Positions 8,120 to 16,975 of a DNA stretch of 64,000 bases are shown piece by piece. The first letter of the stretch is position 1. The number at the start of each line of letters is the position of its first letter. The notes beneath the pieces are model-generated. The model was not told the DNA's origin. It did no database searches and was given only the letters and a program-made list of their open reading frames with translations. Both the position numbers and the translations under genes were made by a program. Source of the DNA: Hymenobacter taeanensis (GTDB taxonomy: Bacteria > Bacteroidota > Bacteroidia > Cytophagales > Hymenobacteraceae); contig NZ_CP053538.1 of NCBI RefSeq assembly GCF_013137895.1, positions 3,255,001 to 3,319,000 of the forward strand, written 5' to 3'.

Positions 8120-9310
8120 ATGAAAACCCTCGATCAGTACAACTTCGCCGGCAAGCGTGCCGTGGTACGTGTGGACTTCAACGTGCCGCTCGACAATGAT
8201 TTCCGCATCACCGACGACACGCGGATTCGGGCCGCTACGCCTACTATCAAGAAAATTCTGGCCGATGGTGGCTCGGTGGTGCTGCTCTCGCACCTGGGCC
8301 GCCCAAAAGGCGGACCCGAGAACAAATACTCTCTCCAGCACCTGGTAGCGCGCCTGGGCCAGGAGTACGGGCAGGAAGTACAGTTTGCCGATGACGCTCT
8401 GCAGGCCGAAGAAAAGGCTACTGCCCTCCAGCCCGGTCAGGTACTACTAGTAGAAAACGTGCGCTTCTATGGCGAAGAAGAAAAAGGTGATGCCGCCTTC
8501 GCCGAGAAGCTGGCTAAGCTCGGCACTGTGTATGTAAACGACGCCTTTGGCGCTGCCCATCGCAAGCACGCCTCTACGGCCGTTATGACCAGCAGCTTCG
8601 CGCCCGAAGACCGCGTTGCGGGCTACCTGCTGCAGGGTGAGCTAGACAACGCCAAGAAAGTGCTGGAACAAGCTGAGCGCCCCTTCACGGCCATTATGGG
8701 CGGCGCCAAAATCTCCGACAAGATTCTCATCATCGAGAAGCTGTTGGATAAAGTGGATAACCTGCTCATCGGGGGCGGCATGGCCTACACCTTCGCCAAA
8801 GCCCAGGGCGGTGAAATCGGTAGCTCCCTGCTGGAAGCCGACAAGATGGACCTCGCCCTGGAGCTCATTGAGAAGGCCAAAGCCAAGGGCGTAAACCTGG
8901 TGCTACCTACTGATAGCGTTATTGCCGATAAATTCGCCAACGACGCCCAAACCAAAGTAGCCCCCAACGACCAGATTCCGGAAGGCTGGCTCGGCCTTGA
9001 CCTCGGCCCTGAGTCGATTAAAGCGTTTTCTGACATCGTGCGCCAGTCGAAGACCATCCTCTGGAACGGCCCCATGGGTGTGTTCGAGATGAGCAGCTTC
9101 GCCAAAGGCACTGAAACCGTAGCTCAGGCCATTGCCGAAGCCACCAAAGGCGGCGCCTTCAGCCTCATCGGCGGCGGCGACTCAGCGGCAGCTGTAAACC
9201 AGCTAGGCTTCGCCGATCAAGTTTCCTACATCAGCACCGGCGGCGGCGCCCTGCTGGAGTATATGGAGGGCAAAGAGTTGCCCGGCGTAGCTGCGCTGGA
9301 AGGCCGCTAG
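8120..9310 (+). CDS. pgk: Phosphoglycerate kinase
   Basis: 396 aa from the ATG at 8120 ([21 protein letters not shown]), the usual length for bacterial Pgk. It transfers phosphate between 1,3-bisphosphoglycerate and ADP in glycolysis in the cytosol. Motifs in order: RVDFNVPLD (signature), [50 protein letters not shown] and the C-terminal nucleotide loop GGGDSAAAV. An ATG 20 codons upstream lies in the palindromic arm and is rejected as start. It stands alone, followed by a very strong hairpin. Confidence 0.97.
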   Translation: MKTLDQYNFAGKRAVVRVDFNVPLDNDFRITDDTRIRAATPTIKKILADGGSVVLLSHLGRPKGGPENKYSLQHLVARLGQEYGQEVQFADDALQAEEKATALQPGQVLLVENVRFYGEEEKGDAAFAEKLAKLGTVYVNDAFGAAHRKHASTAVMTSSFAPEDRVAGYLLQGELDNAKKVLEQAERPFTAIMGGAKISDKILIIEKLLDKVDNLLIGGGMAYTFAKAQGGEIGSSLLEADKMDLALELIEKAKAKGVNLVLPTDSVIADKFANDAQTKVAPNDQIPEGWLGLDLGPESIKAFSDIVRQSKTILWNGPMGVFEMSSFAKGTETVAQAIAEATKGGAFSLIGGGDSAAAVNQLGFADQVSYISTGGGALLEYMEGKELPGVAALEGR

Positions 9311-9322
9311 GCCACTCTCTGG

Positions 9323-9402
9323 CAGGTAACTGCACATAAGTCAAAAAGCACGTCATCCGGAGTTCAGGATGACGTGCTTTTTGACTTATGTGCAGTTACC
9401 TG
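9323..9402. terminator. Long perfect hairpin between convergent genes
   Basis: Perfect 36-bp inverted repeat (9323-9358 and 9367-9402) around an 8-base loop, between pgk (plus) and the 9407 gene (minus). The inner part has CGTCATCCGGAGTTCAGGAT, the GTCAT-type core of the palindrome families here, flanked by an AAAAAG/CTTTTT step. It should stop transcription from both sides, but the stem is much longer than a normal terminator. Confidence 0.8.
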
Positions 9403-9406
9403 GTTG

Positions 9407-10045
9407 TTAATTCACATACACCGACTCCAACTCCTGGCCCATAAGGTTGAGCGGGTCGAGAGAAACGCGGCCAGTGAGGCGGGTGCTGAGCGTTTGGAGC
9501 TCTTTAGGCGATAGTACGCCGAGGCGATGCAGCCAATGCAAGCGGTGTATCTGTAGCTCAATGGGGCCCAGTGGGTTTATCTCAGCATACTCTTGGCGCA
9601 GGTAATCGTGGGCCCGCTGTTCAACGCTGAAGGCAAACTGCTGGAACGGCTTGCGGCGGCTGGGCCAGTCGGGGAGGGTGAGGGAAAGGTGAGGGGTGCG
9701 CAGGTGCCACACATTCCACCAGTTAAACCAGCCGTACACGCAGTAGGCCACTATAAACAGAATCATACCCCCGTAAAGCTGCACCTCAGTGGTAAGTTGA
9801 AAGTCGGGGGTGGCGTGGCGCACTACATCCTGCCCAATCCAGGCCAGCATAAACAACAGGCCTAGCAAGCGCTGCTTGGGCACGTGCCGAACTTTTTCGG
9901 TGCGAAGTGGCAGAATTTCCTCGAAGGGAACAGCCAACTCTAGGGCCGGCTGCCACTGAGAGTTGCTGCGGCGCACGTACATGCTCTGCCCCCGCAACGA
10001 CAAATGTGTTTGATACAGAAAAGGGTGCTGATAGGTAAGATTCAT
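9407..10045 (-). CDS. Hypothetical membrane protein
   Basis: 212 aa from the ATG at 10045 (MNLTYQHPFLYQT); an earlier ATG would overlap the upstream protease gene. Two membrane helices are visible (LLGLLFMLAWIGQDVV and LYGGMILFIVAYCVYGW), after an N-terminal region and before a charged C-terminal domain of about 90 residues. No family recognised. The start lies 33 bases after the stop of the site-2 protease gene, so the two are probably co-transcribed and this protein could act with the protease at the membrane. Confidence 0.65.
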   Translation of the reverse strand: MNLTYQHPFLYQTHLSLRGQSMYVRRSNSQWQPALELAVPFEEILPLRTEKVRHVPKQRLLGLLFMLAWIGQDVVRHATPDFQLTTEVQLYGGMILFIVAYCVYGWFNWWNVWHLRTPHLSLTLPDWPSRRKPFQQFAFSVEQRAHDYLRQEYAEINPLGPIELQIHRLHWLHRLGVLSPKELQTLSTRLTGRVSLDPLNLMGQELESVYVN

Positions 10046-10077
10046 GAGGTAAGAAATGCACCGTACTGCCTTAGCAG

Positions 10078-11319
10078 CTATTGAATAGTGAACGGTGCGG
10101 GGGTAAAGCAAAGCACAAAAATAACCAGCATTACCCAGCCCAGCACCTTGCGGCCAAACGATAGGGGGCGCTCATCGGGGGCACCAGGGTGGTAGATGCC
10201 CGTCACGCGGCCCAGTAGCAGCCCAAATACTAGCCAGCCGGGGTTGCCTTCTATGGTGGGCCATGCCGACGCCACCACTATCTGGGTAGCCCATACGGCC
10301 AGTGCCAACAGCACTACGCGGCGTTTGGTAGGCAGCGCTTTCCAAAAGGCCAACAGCAGGTACAGCAGGTAAGGGCCACCCCAATACAGCCAGTCCTGGC
10401 CGCTGGTTTGTAAGGAAAACAGGCCTAGGCCTGCATAGAAGATGAAACCAATAAAGAACAGCGCCGACAGGCGCCCCGCCCGGCGCTGGCCTAGTAGGCC
10501 GTAGAGGATGTGGCCGCCATCTAACTGGCCAATTGGCAGTAGGTTAAGTGCCGTAAAAAATAGGGAGAGCACCCCAGCTACCAACACCGGGTAATGCATC
10601 AGCTCGTTGGGGTGAGGCATCCGGCCAGGGTCGGCGAATACAAGCGCTAGTAGTTTGAACAGCAGGGGCTGGGCCAGCAAGGTGCTACCTTCTTGGTTGC
10701 CAGGGTAAACAAAGCGGGCATAGTCCGCGCCGTACAGCCGATACTCGGGATGGATGCTATACAGGTACTCCAACGTAGGCAAATGCGTCAGGCCGTAGAT
10801 CAATACTACCAAAGCTGCCACAAACCCTGCCAGCGGCCCGGCTAAGCCCACATCGAAAAACTCTTTGCGGGAGAAAATCCGGTCTTTGATGCGAATGACA
10901 GCCCCGAATGTGCCAATACCGAATGGAAACGGAATAAAAAACGGCAGCGTAGCCCGGATGCGGTAATAGCGTGAAGTGAAATAGTGACCAAACTCGTGCA
11001 CCGTTAGTACGCTCAAGAAAGGCAGTGAATACCACAGACCAGGCTGCAACGTGCGCCAGATTACCGGCCACGATTGCAACAGCACTTCATAAGGTGGTAC
11101 CTGCACAACACTCCCGGCGCGCAACACTAGGCCTACCAGCGTGGTGGTAAGCAGCGTGAGCAAAAACAGGAGGATATGCAGGAGGTACGTGCGCCACCGG
11201 GGTGGGGCGGGCCGCTCGTAGCGCGTAAAGGCTGCCGCTGCCTCTTCGGCGGGGGAGAGGCCGGTGGGGGCTGGCGCATCCGGAAAAGGCAGGAGCGGAG
11301 GAGTATCAGTGGAAGGCAC
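10078..11319 (-). CDS. Site-2 protease family (M50) metalloprotease
   Basis: About 413 aa, multi-pass membrane protein. The zinc site is HEFGH in LTVHEFGHYFTSRYY and the second metal motif is LPIGQLDGGH, the two hallmarks of M50/S2P intramembrane proteases. Between them is FFIPFPFGIGTFGAVI, also typical. There is no PDZ domain, so it resembles the plant EGY or archaeal group rather than RseP. Substrates are unknown. Start: the GTG at 11319 is preferred because the ATG at 11424 would overlap the HAD gene by 119 bases and its extra residues look like out-of-frame translation. With the GTG start the overlap is 14 bases, which suggests translational coupling. Confidence 0.88.
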   Translation of the reverse strand: MPSTDTPPLLPFPDAPAPTGLSPAEEAAAAFTRYERPAPPRWRTYLLHILLFLLTLLTTTLVGLVLRAGSVVQVPPYEVLLQSWPVIWRTLQPGLWYSLPFLSVLTVHEFGHYFTSRYYRIRATLPFFIPFPFGIGTFGAVIRIKDRIFSRKEFFDVGLAGPLAGFVAALVVLIYGLTHLPTLEYLYSIHPEYRLYGADYARFVYPGNQEGSTLLAQPLLFKLLALVFADPGRMPHPNELMHYPVLVAGVLSLFFTALNLLPIGQLDGGHILYGLLGQRRAGRLSALFFIGFIFYAGLGLFSLQTSGQDWLYWGGPYLLYLLLAFWKALPTKRRVVLLALAVWATQIVVASAWPTIEGNPGWLVFGLLLGRVTGIYHPGAPDERPLSFGRKVLGWVMLVIFVLCFTPAPFTIQ

Positions 11320-11944
11320 GGAGGGCGTCGGGCAGAGCGTCAGTGAGGGTAAGGGGCGGGGCGAGGTACAGCGTGTGCAGTCCCAGGCGGCGAGCGGTTT
11401 CAATGTGCTGGGGGCTGTCTTCAATAAAAAGCGTTTCCTCAGCCTTCCAGTTCATCTCCCGCAGCGCATGCCGAAAAATTTCTTCGCCTGGCTTGCGTAG
11501 GCCTACCTCCTGGGAGTAGAACACCCGGTCCAGGCAATCGGCAATGCCATGCTCAAACCCATACTCATTTTTCAGCACAGCATTGATAGCCGCAATATGG
11601 ATATGGTTGGTATTAGAAAGGAGCGCCGTTTGGTAGCCCTGGGCCCGGAGGTCTGCAACCAGGGCCAGGCGCTCAGCGGGTACATCCAGCAGCATGGCAT
11701 TCCAGGCAGCATCCAGCTCTTCATCCGTAGCCTGCAACTCGTAGTGCTCACGCAAGGCCGCCCGAAACTCAGTAGGGGTAAGGCGGCCGGTTTCTAATGC
11801 GTCAAACAGCTCTGCCTGAGCAGCCTGGGTAAACTCAATGGTGCCTCCGTGCCGGTGCAGGCGTCGCATGGCCTCTAGGGTGAGCTGATAGTTTATGTTG
11901 ATGAGTACTCCTCCAAAATCAAAGAGTAGATGAGGCTTGGGCAT
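11306..11944 (-). CDS. HAD-IA family phosphatase
   Basis: 212 aa from the ATG at 11944. All four HAD motifs are visible: nucleophile loop LLFDFGGVLI, motif II SNTNHIH, motif III lysine in GLRKPGEEIF and acidic motif IV LFIEDSPQH. A helical cap lies between motifs I and II, as in subfamily IA. The FDFGGVL form resembles YihX-type sugar phosphatases, which act on glucose-1-phosphate or similar, but the substrate cannot be fixed from sequence. Its 3' end overlaps the start of the site-2 protease gene, so they share a transcript. Confidence 0.87.
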   Translation of the reverse strand: MPKPHLLFDFGGVLININYQLTLEAMRRLHRHGGTIEFTQAAQAELFDALETGRLTPTEFRAALREHYELQATDEELDAAWNAMLLDVPAERLALVADLRAQGYQTALLSNTNHIHIAAINAVLKNEYGFEHGIADCLDRVFYSQEVGLRKPGEEIFRHALREMNWKAEETLFIEDSPQHIETARRLGLHTLYLAPPLTLTDALPDALRAFH

Positions 11945-12111
11945 AGAAAGCAGCGAGGGTAGAACCGCAAAAAGAGCTAGGTAAACCAAAAAAGCATAAC
12001 CGTTTTACGGGGTCAATGTCTTAAATCTTGGTTTTGGAATTGCAATTCCGCTTACAAAATGGGAAGTTTGCGCAGCTGAATTGCTCCTGTCTGTTGGTTG
12101 CTATTCACGCT

Positions 12112-12185
12112 GGGCCTATAGCTCAATCGGTTAGAGCAGCTGACTCATAATCAGCAGGTCACTGGTTCGATTCCAGTTGGGCCCA
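12112..12185 (+). tRNA. tRNA with CAT anticodon (Ile2 or Met)
   Basis: 74 bases fold as a full cloverleaf: acceptor GGGCCTA/TGGGCCC, D-arm GCTC...GAGC, anticodon stem GCTGA/TCAGC with loop CTCATAA (CAT at 12146-12148), and T-arm ACTGG TTCGATT CCAGT. The discriminator is A and CCA is not encoded. The CTCATAA loop and the GGGCCTATAGCTCA start resemble isoleucine tRNA whose C34 is changed to lysidine, but elongator Met cannot be excluded. A possible promoter is TTG at 12081 and TATTCACG at 12102. Confidence 0.93.
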
Positions 12186-12198
12186 CTCTTTTGTACAA

Positions 12199-12233
12199 GA
12201 AACCCCGTTAGGAGCAACCTGACGGGGTTTTTT
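12199..12233 (+). terminator. Rho-independent terminator after the tRNA
   Basis: Stem AAACCCCGT/ACGGGGTTT, extended through TAGG/CCTG, followed by TTTTTT. It begins 14 bases beyond the tRNA. Confidence 0.9.
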
Positions 12234-12297
12234 AGTAAGGCAGCACAGTTGGGAAGAGAAGATTACTGTATTGGCAGAAAGTAGATGGCCAAGGCTA

Positions 12298-12429
12298 CTA
12301 CCAGCCAAAAGCTAAAATGAGGCTGCAGAGTAAAGCGAAAGCACCAATGCAAAGCCACCACACCCACTTGTTAGACGAGGCGATTGAAGGGTGGGAATAA
12401 TGTCTTCTTTTGCGTTTTAGGGTAAGCAT
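12298..12429 (-). CDS. Possible small membrane protein
   Basis: 43 aa from the ATG at 12429: a basic N-terminus (TLKRKRRHYSHP) followed by one strongly hydrophobic helix (WVWWLCIGAFALLCSLILAFGW is its core, 22 residues at the end, 12301-12366). Small single-helix proteins of this shape are common, but nothing confirms translation. The frame stays open upstream to 12546. Confidence 0.3.
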   Translation of the reverse strand: MLTLKRKRRHYSHPSIASSNKWVWWLCIGAFALLCSLILAFGW

Positions 12430-12808
12430 AGTGCAAAAATGTGGGGTCTCTATTAGTCGATTTTTAAAACGCAAGAGGTTATAACGTTGCCTACAGGTAA
12501 AGGTTATTTTAACAACTCCAGCTATTGGGTATGGTGCCCTTTTCATTGGTCAGGCTAATAGATAAGTGTCATTATAGTATTACAATTGTACAGAGATGGG
12601 CCCTTGTTACGCAACGGTAAACAACGGCAATAGCCAAGCTTAATCTTGGGTTGCCAAGTGAACCATAGTGGCTAAATGCAGCTTCCGCAAGTGATTCGTA
12701 AAACCTCTCGTTTTACCGAGAGGTTACCGGTGTGCCGGGCACAGCCACCGCGAGCGTATAAAGTGTAGTAGCTACCTTGGCCAGCCAAACCTGTGTATTG
12801 TTGACCCC

Positions 12809-13486
12809 ATGAAAATTCTGCTGGTTGAAGACGAACCGAAGGTTGCTTCCTTCTTACACCAAGGCCTCACTGAACAACAGCACACCGTAGATCTGGCCCT
12901 GGAGGGGCTGCTAGGCCTGCGCCTGGCTTTGGCCGGAGGCTATGACCTGATAATTCTTGATACGCTATTGCCGGGGTTGAGTGGCCTGGAAGTATGCCGC
13001 CAAGTGCGGGCGCACGATGCGGGCACGCCCATTCTGATGCTCACGGCCCTCGGCGAAACCGACGATAAAATTCGGGGACTCGACGCGGGCGCCGACGATT
13101 ACTTAGTGAAGCCCTTTGCCTTTCAGGAGTTACTGGCGCGCATTAGGGCGCTGGCACGGCGGCGGCATGAGGCGCCCGCGGCTCAAGCCCTGCTACGCCT
13201 CGCCGACCTCACGCTGGACCCTGCCAGCAAAGTAGTGCAGCGGGCCGGGCAGCCTATACAGCTCACGGCCCGCGAGTTTGCCTTGCTAGAGTATCTGTTA
13301 CGCCAGCAGGGCCGCGTGGTTTCCCGCGTGGATATTCTGGAGCACGTGTGGGAAACCAATTTCGACACGGGTTCCAACGTCATCGATGTGTACATCAACT
13401 TCCTGCGGAAAAAAATAGACAAGGATTTCACCCCCAAGCTTATTCATACCCTGGTGGGGATGGGCTACGTGATGAAGGAGGAGTAA
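12809..13486 (+). CDS. OmpR-family response regulator
   Basis: 225 aa. Receiver domain residues 1-115 with acidic pocket EDE at 7-9, phosphoacceptor D51 (LIILDTLLPG) and lysine in DYLVKPF. The winged helix (about 130-222) carries LTAREFALLEYLL and VIDVYINFLRKKID. This is the CusR/QseB-like branch. The gene lies 117 bases upstream of a histidine kinase on the same strand, so they form one two-component system. The signal is unknown. The upstream gap 12547-12808 has no gene and no site I can defend. Confidence 0.93.
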   Translation: MKILLVEDEPKVASFLHQGLTEQQHTVDLALEGLLGLRLALAGGYDLIILDTLLPGLSGLEVCRQVRAHDAGTPILMLTALGETDDKIRGLDAGADDYLVKPFAFQELLARIRALARRRHEAPAAQALLRLADLTLDPASKVVQRAGQPIQLTAREFALLEYLLRQQGRVVSRVDILEHVWETNFDTGSNVIDVYINFLRKKIDKDFTPKLIHTLVGMGYVMKEE

Positions 13487-13603
13487 GCAACTGCCGGAGT
13501 AAACTGCCAGAAACAGAGTGGCAATAACAGCTGGTACCTTACTGTTCCTGACCACTGACAGGTACTGCACTGACAATAAGTTGCTCACAACCAGTAATCA
13601 ACT

Positions 13604-15010
13604 ATGACTATTCGCACCCGTTTGGCACTGCAGTTTGCGGCTATTCTGGCCGTTACCCTACTAGTGTTTTCGGTGGTGATATACTTTTTTACCTATCATT
13701 CCCGGCGCGAATTCTTCTCAGAAAGCCTCTTTGCCCGCGCCCGAATTGTAGCCCACGTATATCTCGATGGCACCAACCGCGGCGACCAGGATAGTCAGGC
13801 TTCTTACCGGCGCTATCTGCGGCAGTTCTACCGCACCCTGCCCGAAGAAGAGGTACGGGTATTTGATGCCCAAAACCACGTAGTATTTCAGGAAGGGAAG
13901 CCCGGGCAGCAGTCGAATTTAATTGGGTTTCTGGGGCTGGTGCGCAAAGATGGCCGCGAAGTGGTGCTGGAGTCTGACTACCGGCAAACAGTAGGCCTGT
14001 TGTACCGCGACGCCCACCGGGGCGACTTTGTGGTGGTGGCTTCTTCCGTAGATGCTGACAGCCGGCAGAAGCTTGCCGACTTACGGACCGTGCTAACCAC
14101 TGGCCTACTGGCCACCTTCGTGATAGTGGGAATTGGAGGCTGGTTTTTTGCTGGTCAAGCTTTGCTGCCCATGCAACGCATTGTTCACGAGGTAGATAGT
14201 ATTACCGCCTCTGATTTGCACCACCGTTTGTCGCAGGCTGATGGCCAGGACGAGGTATCGTTGCTGGCGCAACGCTTTAATCGTCTGCTCGACCGGTTGG
14301 AAACAGCCTTTGCCGGGCAGCGCACCTTTGTGCGGGATGCCTCCCACGAGTTGCGTACGCCCCTTACCGTGCTCATTGGGCAGCTGGAAGTGGCCCTGAT
14401 GCAGCAGGAGCGTACTCCACAGGAGTACCGCCACGTGCTGCAAAGCACCCTGGATGCGGCCCGCCTGCTGAAAGACCTTACCAACGGCCTGCTCCAGATT
14501 GCCCGAGCCTCCGACGACCCCTCCCAGGTACCTCTCACCCTGGTGCGGCTGGACGAGCTACTGCTGCAGGCCCACGAGGAAGTTTTGCGCCGGCATCCTA
14601 CCTGCCGCGTTGATCTGGACTTTAGTGAGCCCCAGGGGCCAGCGCGGATAGCCCCCTACACAGTGCGAGGGAATGAGGCACTGCTGCTTTCCGCTTTCCT
14701 GAACATATTGGAAAACGCCTGTAAATTCTCGGTGGGCCGGGCCGCTCCCGTAGTGGCTGCTTTGCGGGCGCCCGCGGGCCGGGTGCAGCTAGAAGTGCGC
14801 GACCAGGGAGTAGGCATGACCGACTTTGACCGGCGCCAGGTATTTGTACCTTTCTTTCGGGCTGATGCCGTCCGGAACGTGCCGGGGCATGGTATTGGAT
14901 TGCCCCTCACGGCTAAGATTATGGAATTGCACCACGGAGAGGTGCGCGTAGAAAGCGAGCTAGGCCACGGCACCACCGTAGTGCTCGATTTACCGGCCGT
15001 GCTTAGCTGA
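13604..15010 (+). CDS. Membrane sensor histidine kinase
   Basis: 468 aa. Helix 1 about residues 9-30, a periplasmic sensor of about 135 residues, helix 2 near 167-187 (LLATFVIVGIGGWFFAG), HAMP, then HisKA with H248 in DASHELRTPLTVLIGQLE, and HATPase_c with NILENACKFS (N box), DQGVGM (G1) and GHGIGLPLTAKI (G2). It partners the response regulator immediately upstream. The domain order matches heavy-metal (CusS-like) sensors, but no metal-binding motif stands out in the periplasmic loop, so I do not assign a ligand. Confidence 0.92.
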   Translation: MTIRTRLALQFAAILAVTLLVFSVVIYFFTYHSRREFFSESLFARARIVAHVYLDGTNRGDQDSQASYRRYLRQFYRTLPEEEVRVFDAQNHVVFQEGKPGQQSNLIGFLGLVRKDGREVVLESDYRQTVGLLYRDAHRGDFVVVASSVDADSRQKLADLRTVLTTGLLATFVIVGIGGWFFAGQALLPMQRIVHEVDSITASDLHHRLSQADGQDEVSLLAQRFNRLLDRLETAFAGQRTFVRDASHELRTPLTVLIGQLEVALMQQERTPQEYRHVLQSTLDAARLLKDLTNGLLQIARASDDPSQVPLTLVRLDELLLQAHEEVLRRHPTCRVDLDFSEPQGPARIAPYTVRGNEALLLSAFLNILENACKFSVGRAAPVVAALRAPAGRVQLEVRDQGVGMTDFDRRQVFVPFFRADAVRNVPGHGIGLPLTAKIMELHHGEVRVESELGHGTTVVLDLPAVLS

Positions 15011-15166
15011 AGTCAGCCCCACTATAGCACAAACAGTACCTTCAGGTATAACTCACTACTGCCAAGTAGGTAGCAAGCCTGACGGATGCAGCAGAGGCCC
15101 ACGACAGAGCCGAGTTCAGGATGCTCTGGAAATGCTCGTAAGAGCTTGAATGCTATATAATTGTTG

Positions 15167-15225
15167 TTTTAATCCGCTTTTAACATTCTTTTAACACGGG
15201 CTTAACAACGAGGAAGTACACTTGC
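15167..15225 (+). promoter_or_regulatory. Four 11-bp phased repeats and promoter upstream of SulP
   Basis: TTTTAATC (15167), TTTTAACA (15178), TTTTAACA (15189) and GCTTAACA (15200) start exactly 11 bases apart. A promoter-like box TACACTTGC lies at 15217-15225. Phased direct repeats one helical turn apart are the binding pattern of OmpR/PhoB-class regulators; the TTAACA word matches the PhoP box of Bacillus subtilis. An activator placed here would sit next to the polymerase. Confidence 0.6.
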
Positions 15226-15276
15226 ATTGAACCTTGCCAGCAATGCTTGGTAGCAGGTCCTGTTACTCCCCTCCGT

Positions 15277-16884
15277 ATGCTAAAGACCCGTCAGGCTTCG
15301 TCGGCTAAAACCGCTGCCCTTACTTCCACCGGCCCCACAAATTACTTTAGCACCCTTAGCCAGGATGCCCCTTCGGGGTTAGTAGTATTCCTGGTGGCGC
15401 TGCCCTTGTGCCTGGGTATTTCGCTGGCCTCAGGGGCCCCCTTGCTGTCGGGCATTATTACGGGTATTGTGGGTGGAGTATTGGTTTCTTGGGCTAGCGG
15501 CTCGCAACTGAGCGTGAGTGGTCCGGCAGCCGGACTCACCGCCATCATGCTAGGGGCCATTCATACGCTTGGGTCGTTTGAAGCCGTGCTGGTGGCAACT
15601 ATGCTGGCGGGTGGATTGCAAATAATTCTAGGGCTGGCCCGGGCGGGTATCATCGGGCTGTACTTCCCCACTTCCGTCATCCGGGGGATGCTGGCCGCTA
15701 TTGGCCTGATTCTGATTCTGAAGCAGATTCCGCATTTCCTTGGGGCCGATACGGACTATTTCGAGGATATGGATTTTCTGCAGTTCAATGGTCAGAACAC
15801 GTTTTCGGCTATTGGGGCGGCGGCAAACGCCATTAGCTGGGGCTCAGCCCTAATTGGACTGATATCTCTGGGAGTGCTGATTGTGTGGGACAGTCCCGCC
15901 GTGCGGAGCGTGAAGGCGCTTCGGCAAGTGCCTGGAGCCCTAGTTGTGGTGGTGCTGTCAATTGGCCTCAACTACCTGTTGGGCAATCTGGCTCCTGCCC
16001 TGCAAGTGCGGCCTGAACACTTGGTGAAGCTGCCCATTATCACCTCATTTGATAGTCTGGTAGCTGAGCTGCCACGCCCCGACTGGACTGCTCTCACCAA
16101 AACCTCTACGTACGTGCTGGCCTTTACCATTGCCATTGTGGCTTCTTTGGAAAGCCTGCTGAGCGTGGAGGCCGTGGATAAGCTGGACCCCCACAAGCGT
16201 ACCACCCCGCCCAACCGGGAGTTGATGGCGCAAGGAGCGGGTAACATTGTGGCCGGCTTTTTAGGTGGCCTCCCACTCACAGCCGTTATTGTCCGTAGTT
16301 CTGCCAATGTCAGCTCGGGCGCCCAATCTAAAATGTCCTCGTTTATTCATGGCTTGCTGTTACTCGCTAGCTTACTATTTCTGGCGTCCGTGTTAAACCA
16401 GATTCCGCTGGCGGCTTTGGCGGCTGTGCTGCTGGTCATCGGCTTCCGCCTAACCAAGCCGGCCCTGTACCGCACGCAGTGGCAGTTGGGGTGGCAGCAG
16501 TTCCTGCCCTTCATTATTACCATTGCAGCCATTCTGTTCACTGACCTGCTCAAGGGCGTAACAATTGGCCTGGCAGTAGGCATCTTCTATATCCTGAAGG
16601 CCAATTATGAGTCGGCATTCTTCATGCACGAGGAAACACCCCGCCAGGATGGGCACGTGCACCTGAAATTAGCGGAGCAGGTTTCATTTCTGAATAAGGC
16701 CAGCATTGTAAAAGTGCTGAACGCCCTGCCCGATGGCTCGCGCGTAGTGCTGGATGGCACTGGTTCTGCATCCATCGACTACGATGTGCTGGAAGCCATC
16801 GAGAACTTCCGCCTCTCCGCTCCCGAGCGGGGTATCGACCTGGAGTTGCGCGCTATTCCTCAGGTGCATGTGCTAGGCCACTAA
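15277..16884 (+). CDS. SulP-family anion transporter with STAS domain
   Basis: 535 aa from the ATG at 15277. A first part with about 12-14 membrane helices opens with the SulP start region (DAPSGLVVFLVALPLCLGIS) and includes SVSGPAAGLTAI. The last ~90 residues form a STAS domain (RVVLDGTGSASIDYDVLEAI). SulP proteins carry sulfate, bicarbonate or other anions by proton or sodium coupling. A beta-carbonic anhydrase gene follows 91 bases downstream on the same strand; that pairing is typical of bicarbonate-type SulP proteins, so bicarbonate is the favoured substrate. Regulation by the phased repeats upstream is likely. A TTG start at 15247 is possible but less likely. Confidence 0.9.
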   Translation: MLKTRQASSAKTAALTSTGPTNYFSTLSQDAPSGLVVFLVALPLCLGISLASGAPLLSGIITGIVGGVLVSWASGSQLSVSGPAAGLTAIMLGAIHTLGSFEAVLVATMLAGGLQIILGLARAGIIGLYFPTSVIRGMLAAIGLILILKQIPHFLGADTDYFEDMDFLQFNGQNTFSAIGAAANAISWGSALIGLISLGVLIVWDSPAVRSVKALRQVPGALVVVVLSIGLNYLLGNLAPALQVRPEHLVKLPIITSFDSLVAELPRPDWTALTKTSTYVLAFTIAIVASLESLLSVEAVDKLDPHKRTTPPNRELMAQGAGNIVAGFLGGLPLTAVIVRSSANVSSGAQSKMSSFIHGLLLLASLLFLASVLNQIPLAALAAVLLVIGFRLTKPALYRTQWQLGWQQFLPFIITIAAILFTDLLKGVTIGLAVGIFYILKANYESAFFMHEETPRQDGHVHLKLAEQVSFLNKASIVKVLNALPDGSRVVLDGTGSASIDYDVLEAIENFRLSAPERGIDLELRAIPQVHVLGH

Positions 16885-16975
16885 GCCGGGCAAGCCAAGC
16901 TACCTGATTAGTAGGTATATAGACAGTACTGTTCTTCGCGTAAACTCACTATCACCCACCCCTCAACCATACTGT

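Noticed and set aside
11320..11424. Longer start for the site-2 protease
   Set aside because: It would overlap the HAD gene by 119 bases and its residues look like HAD sequence read in another frame.
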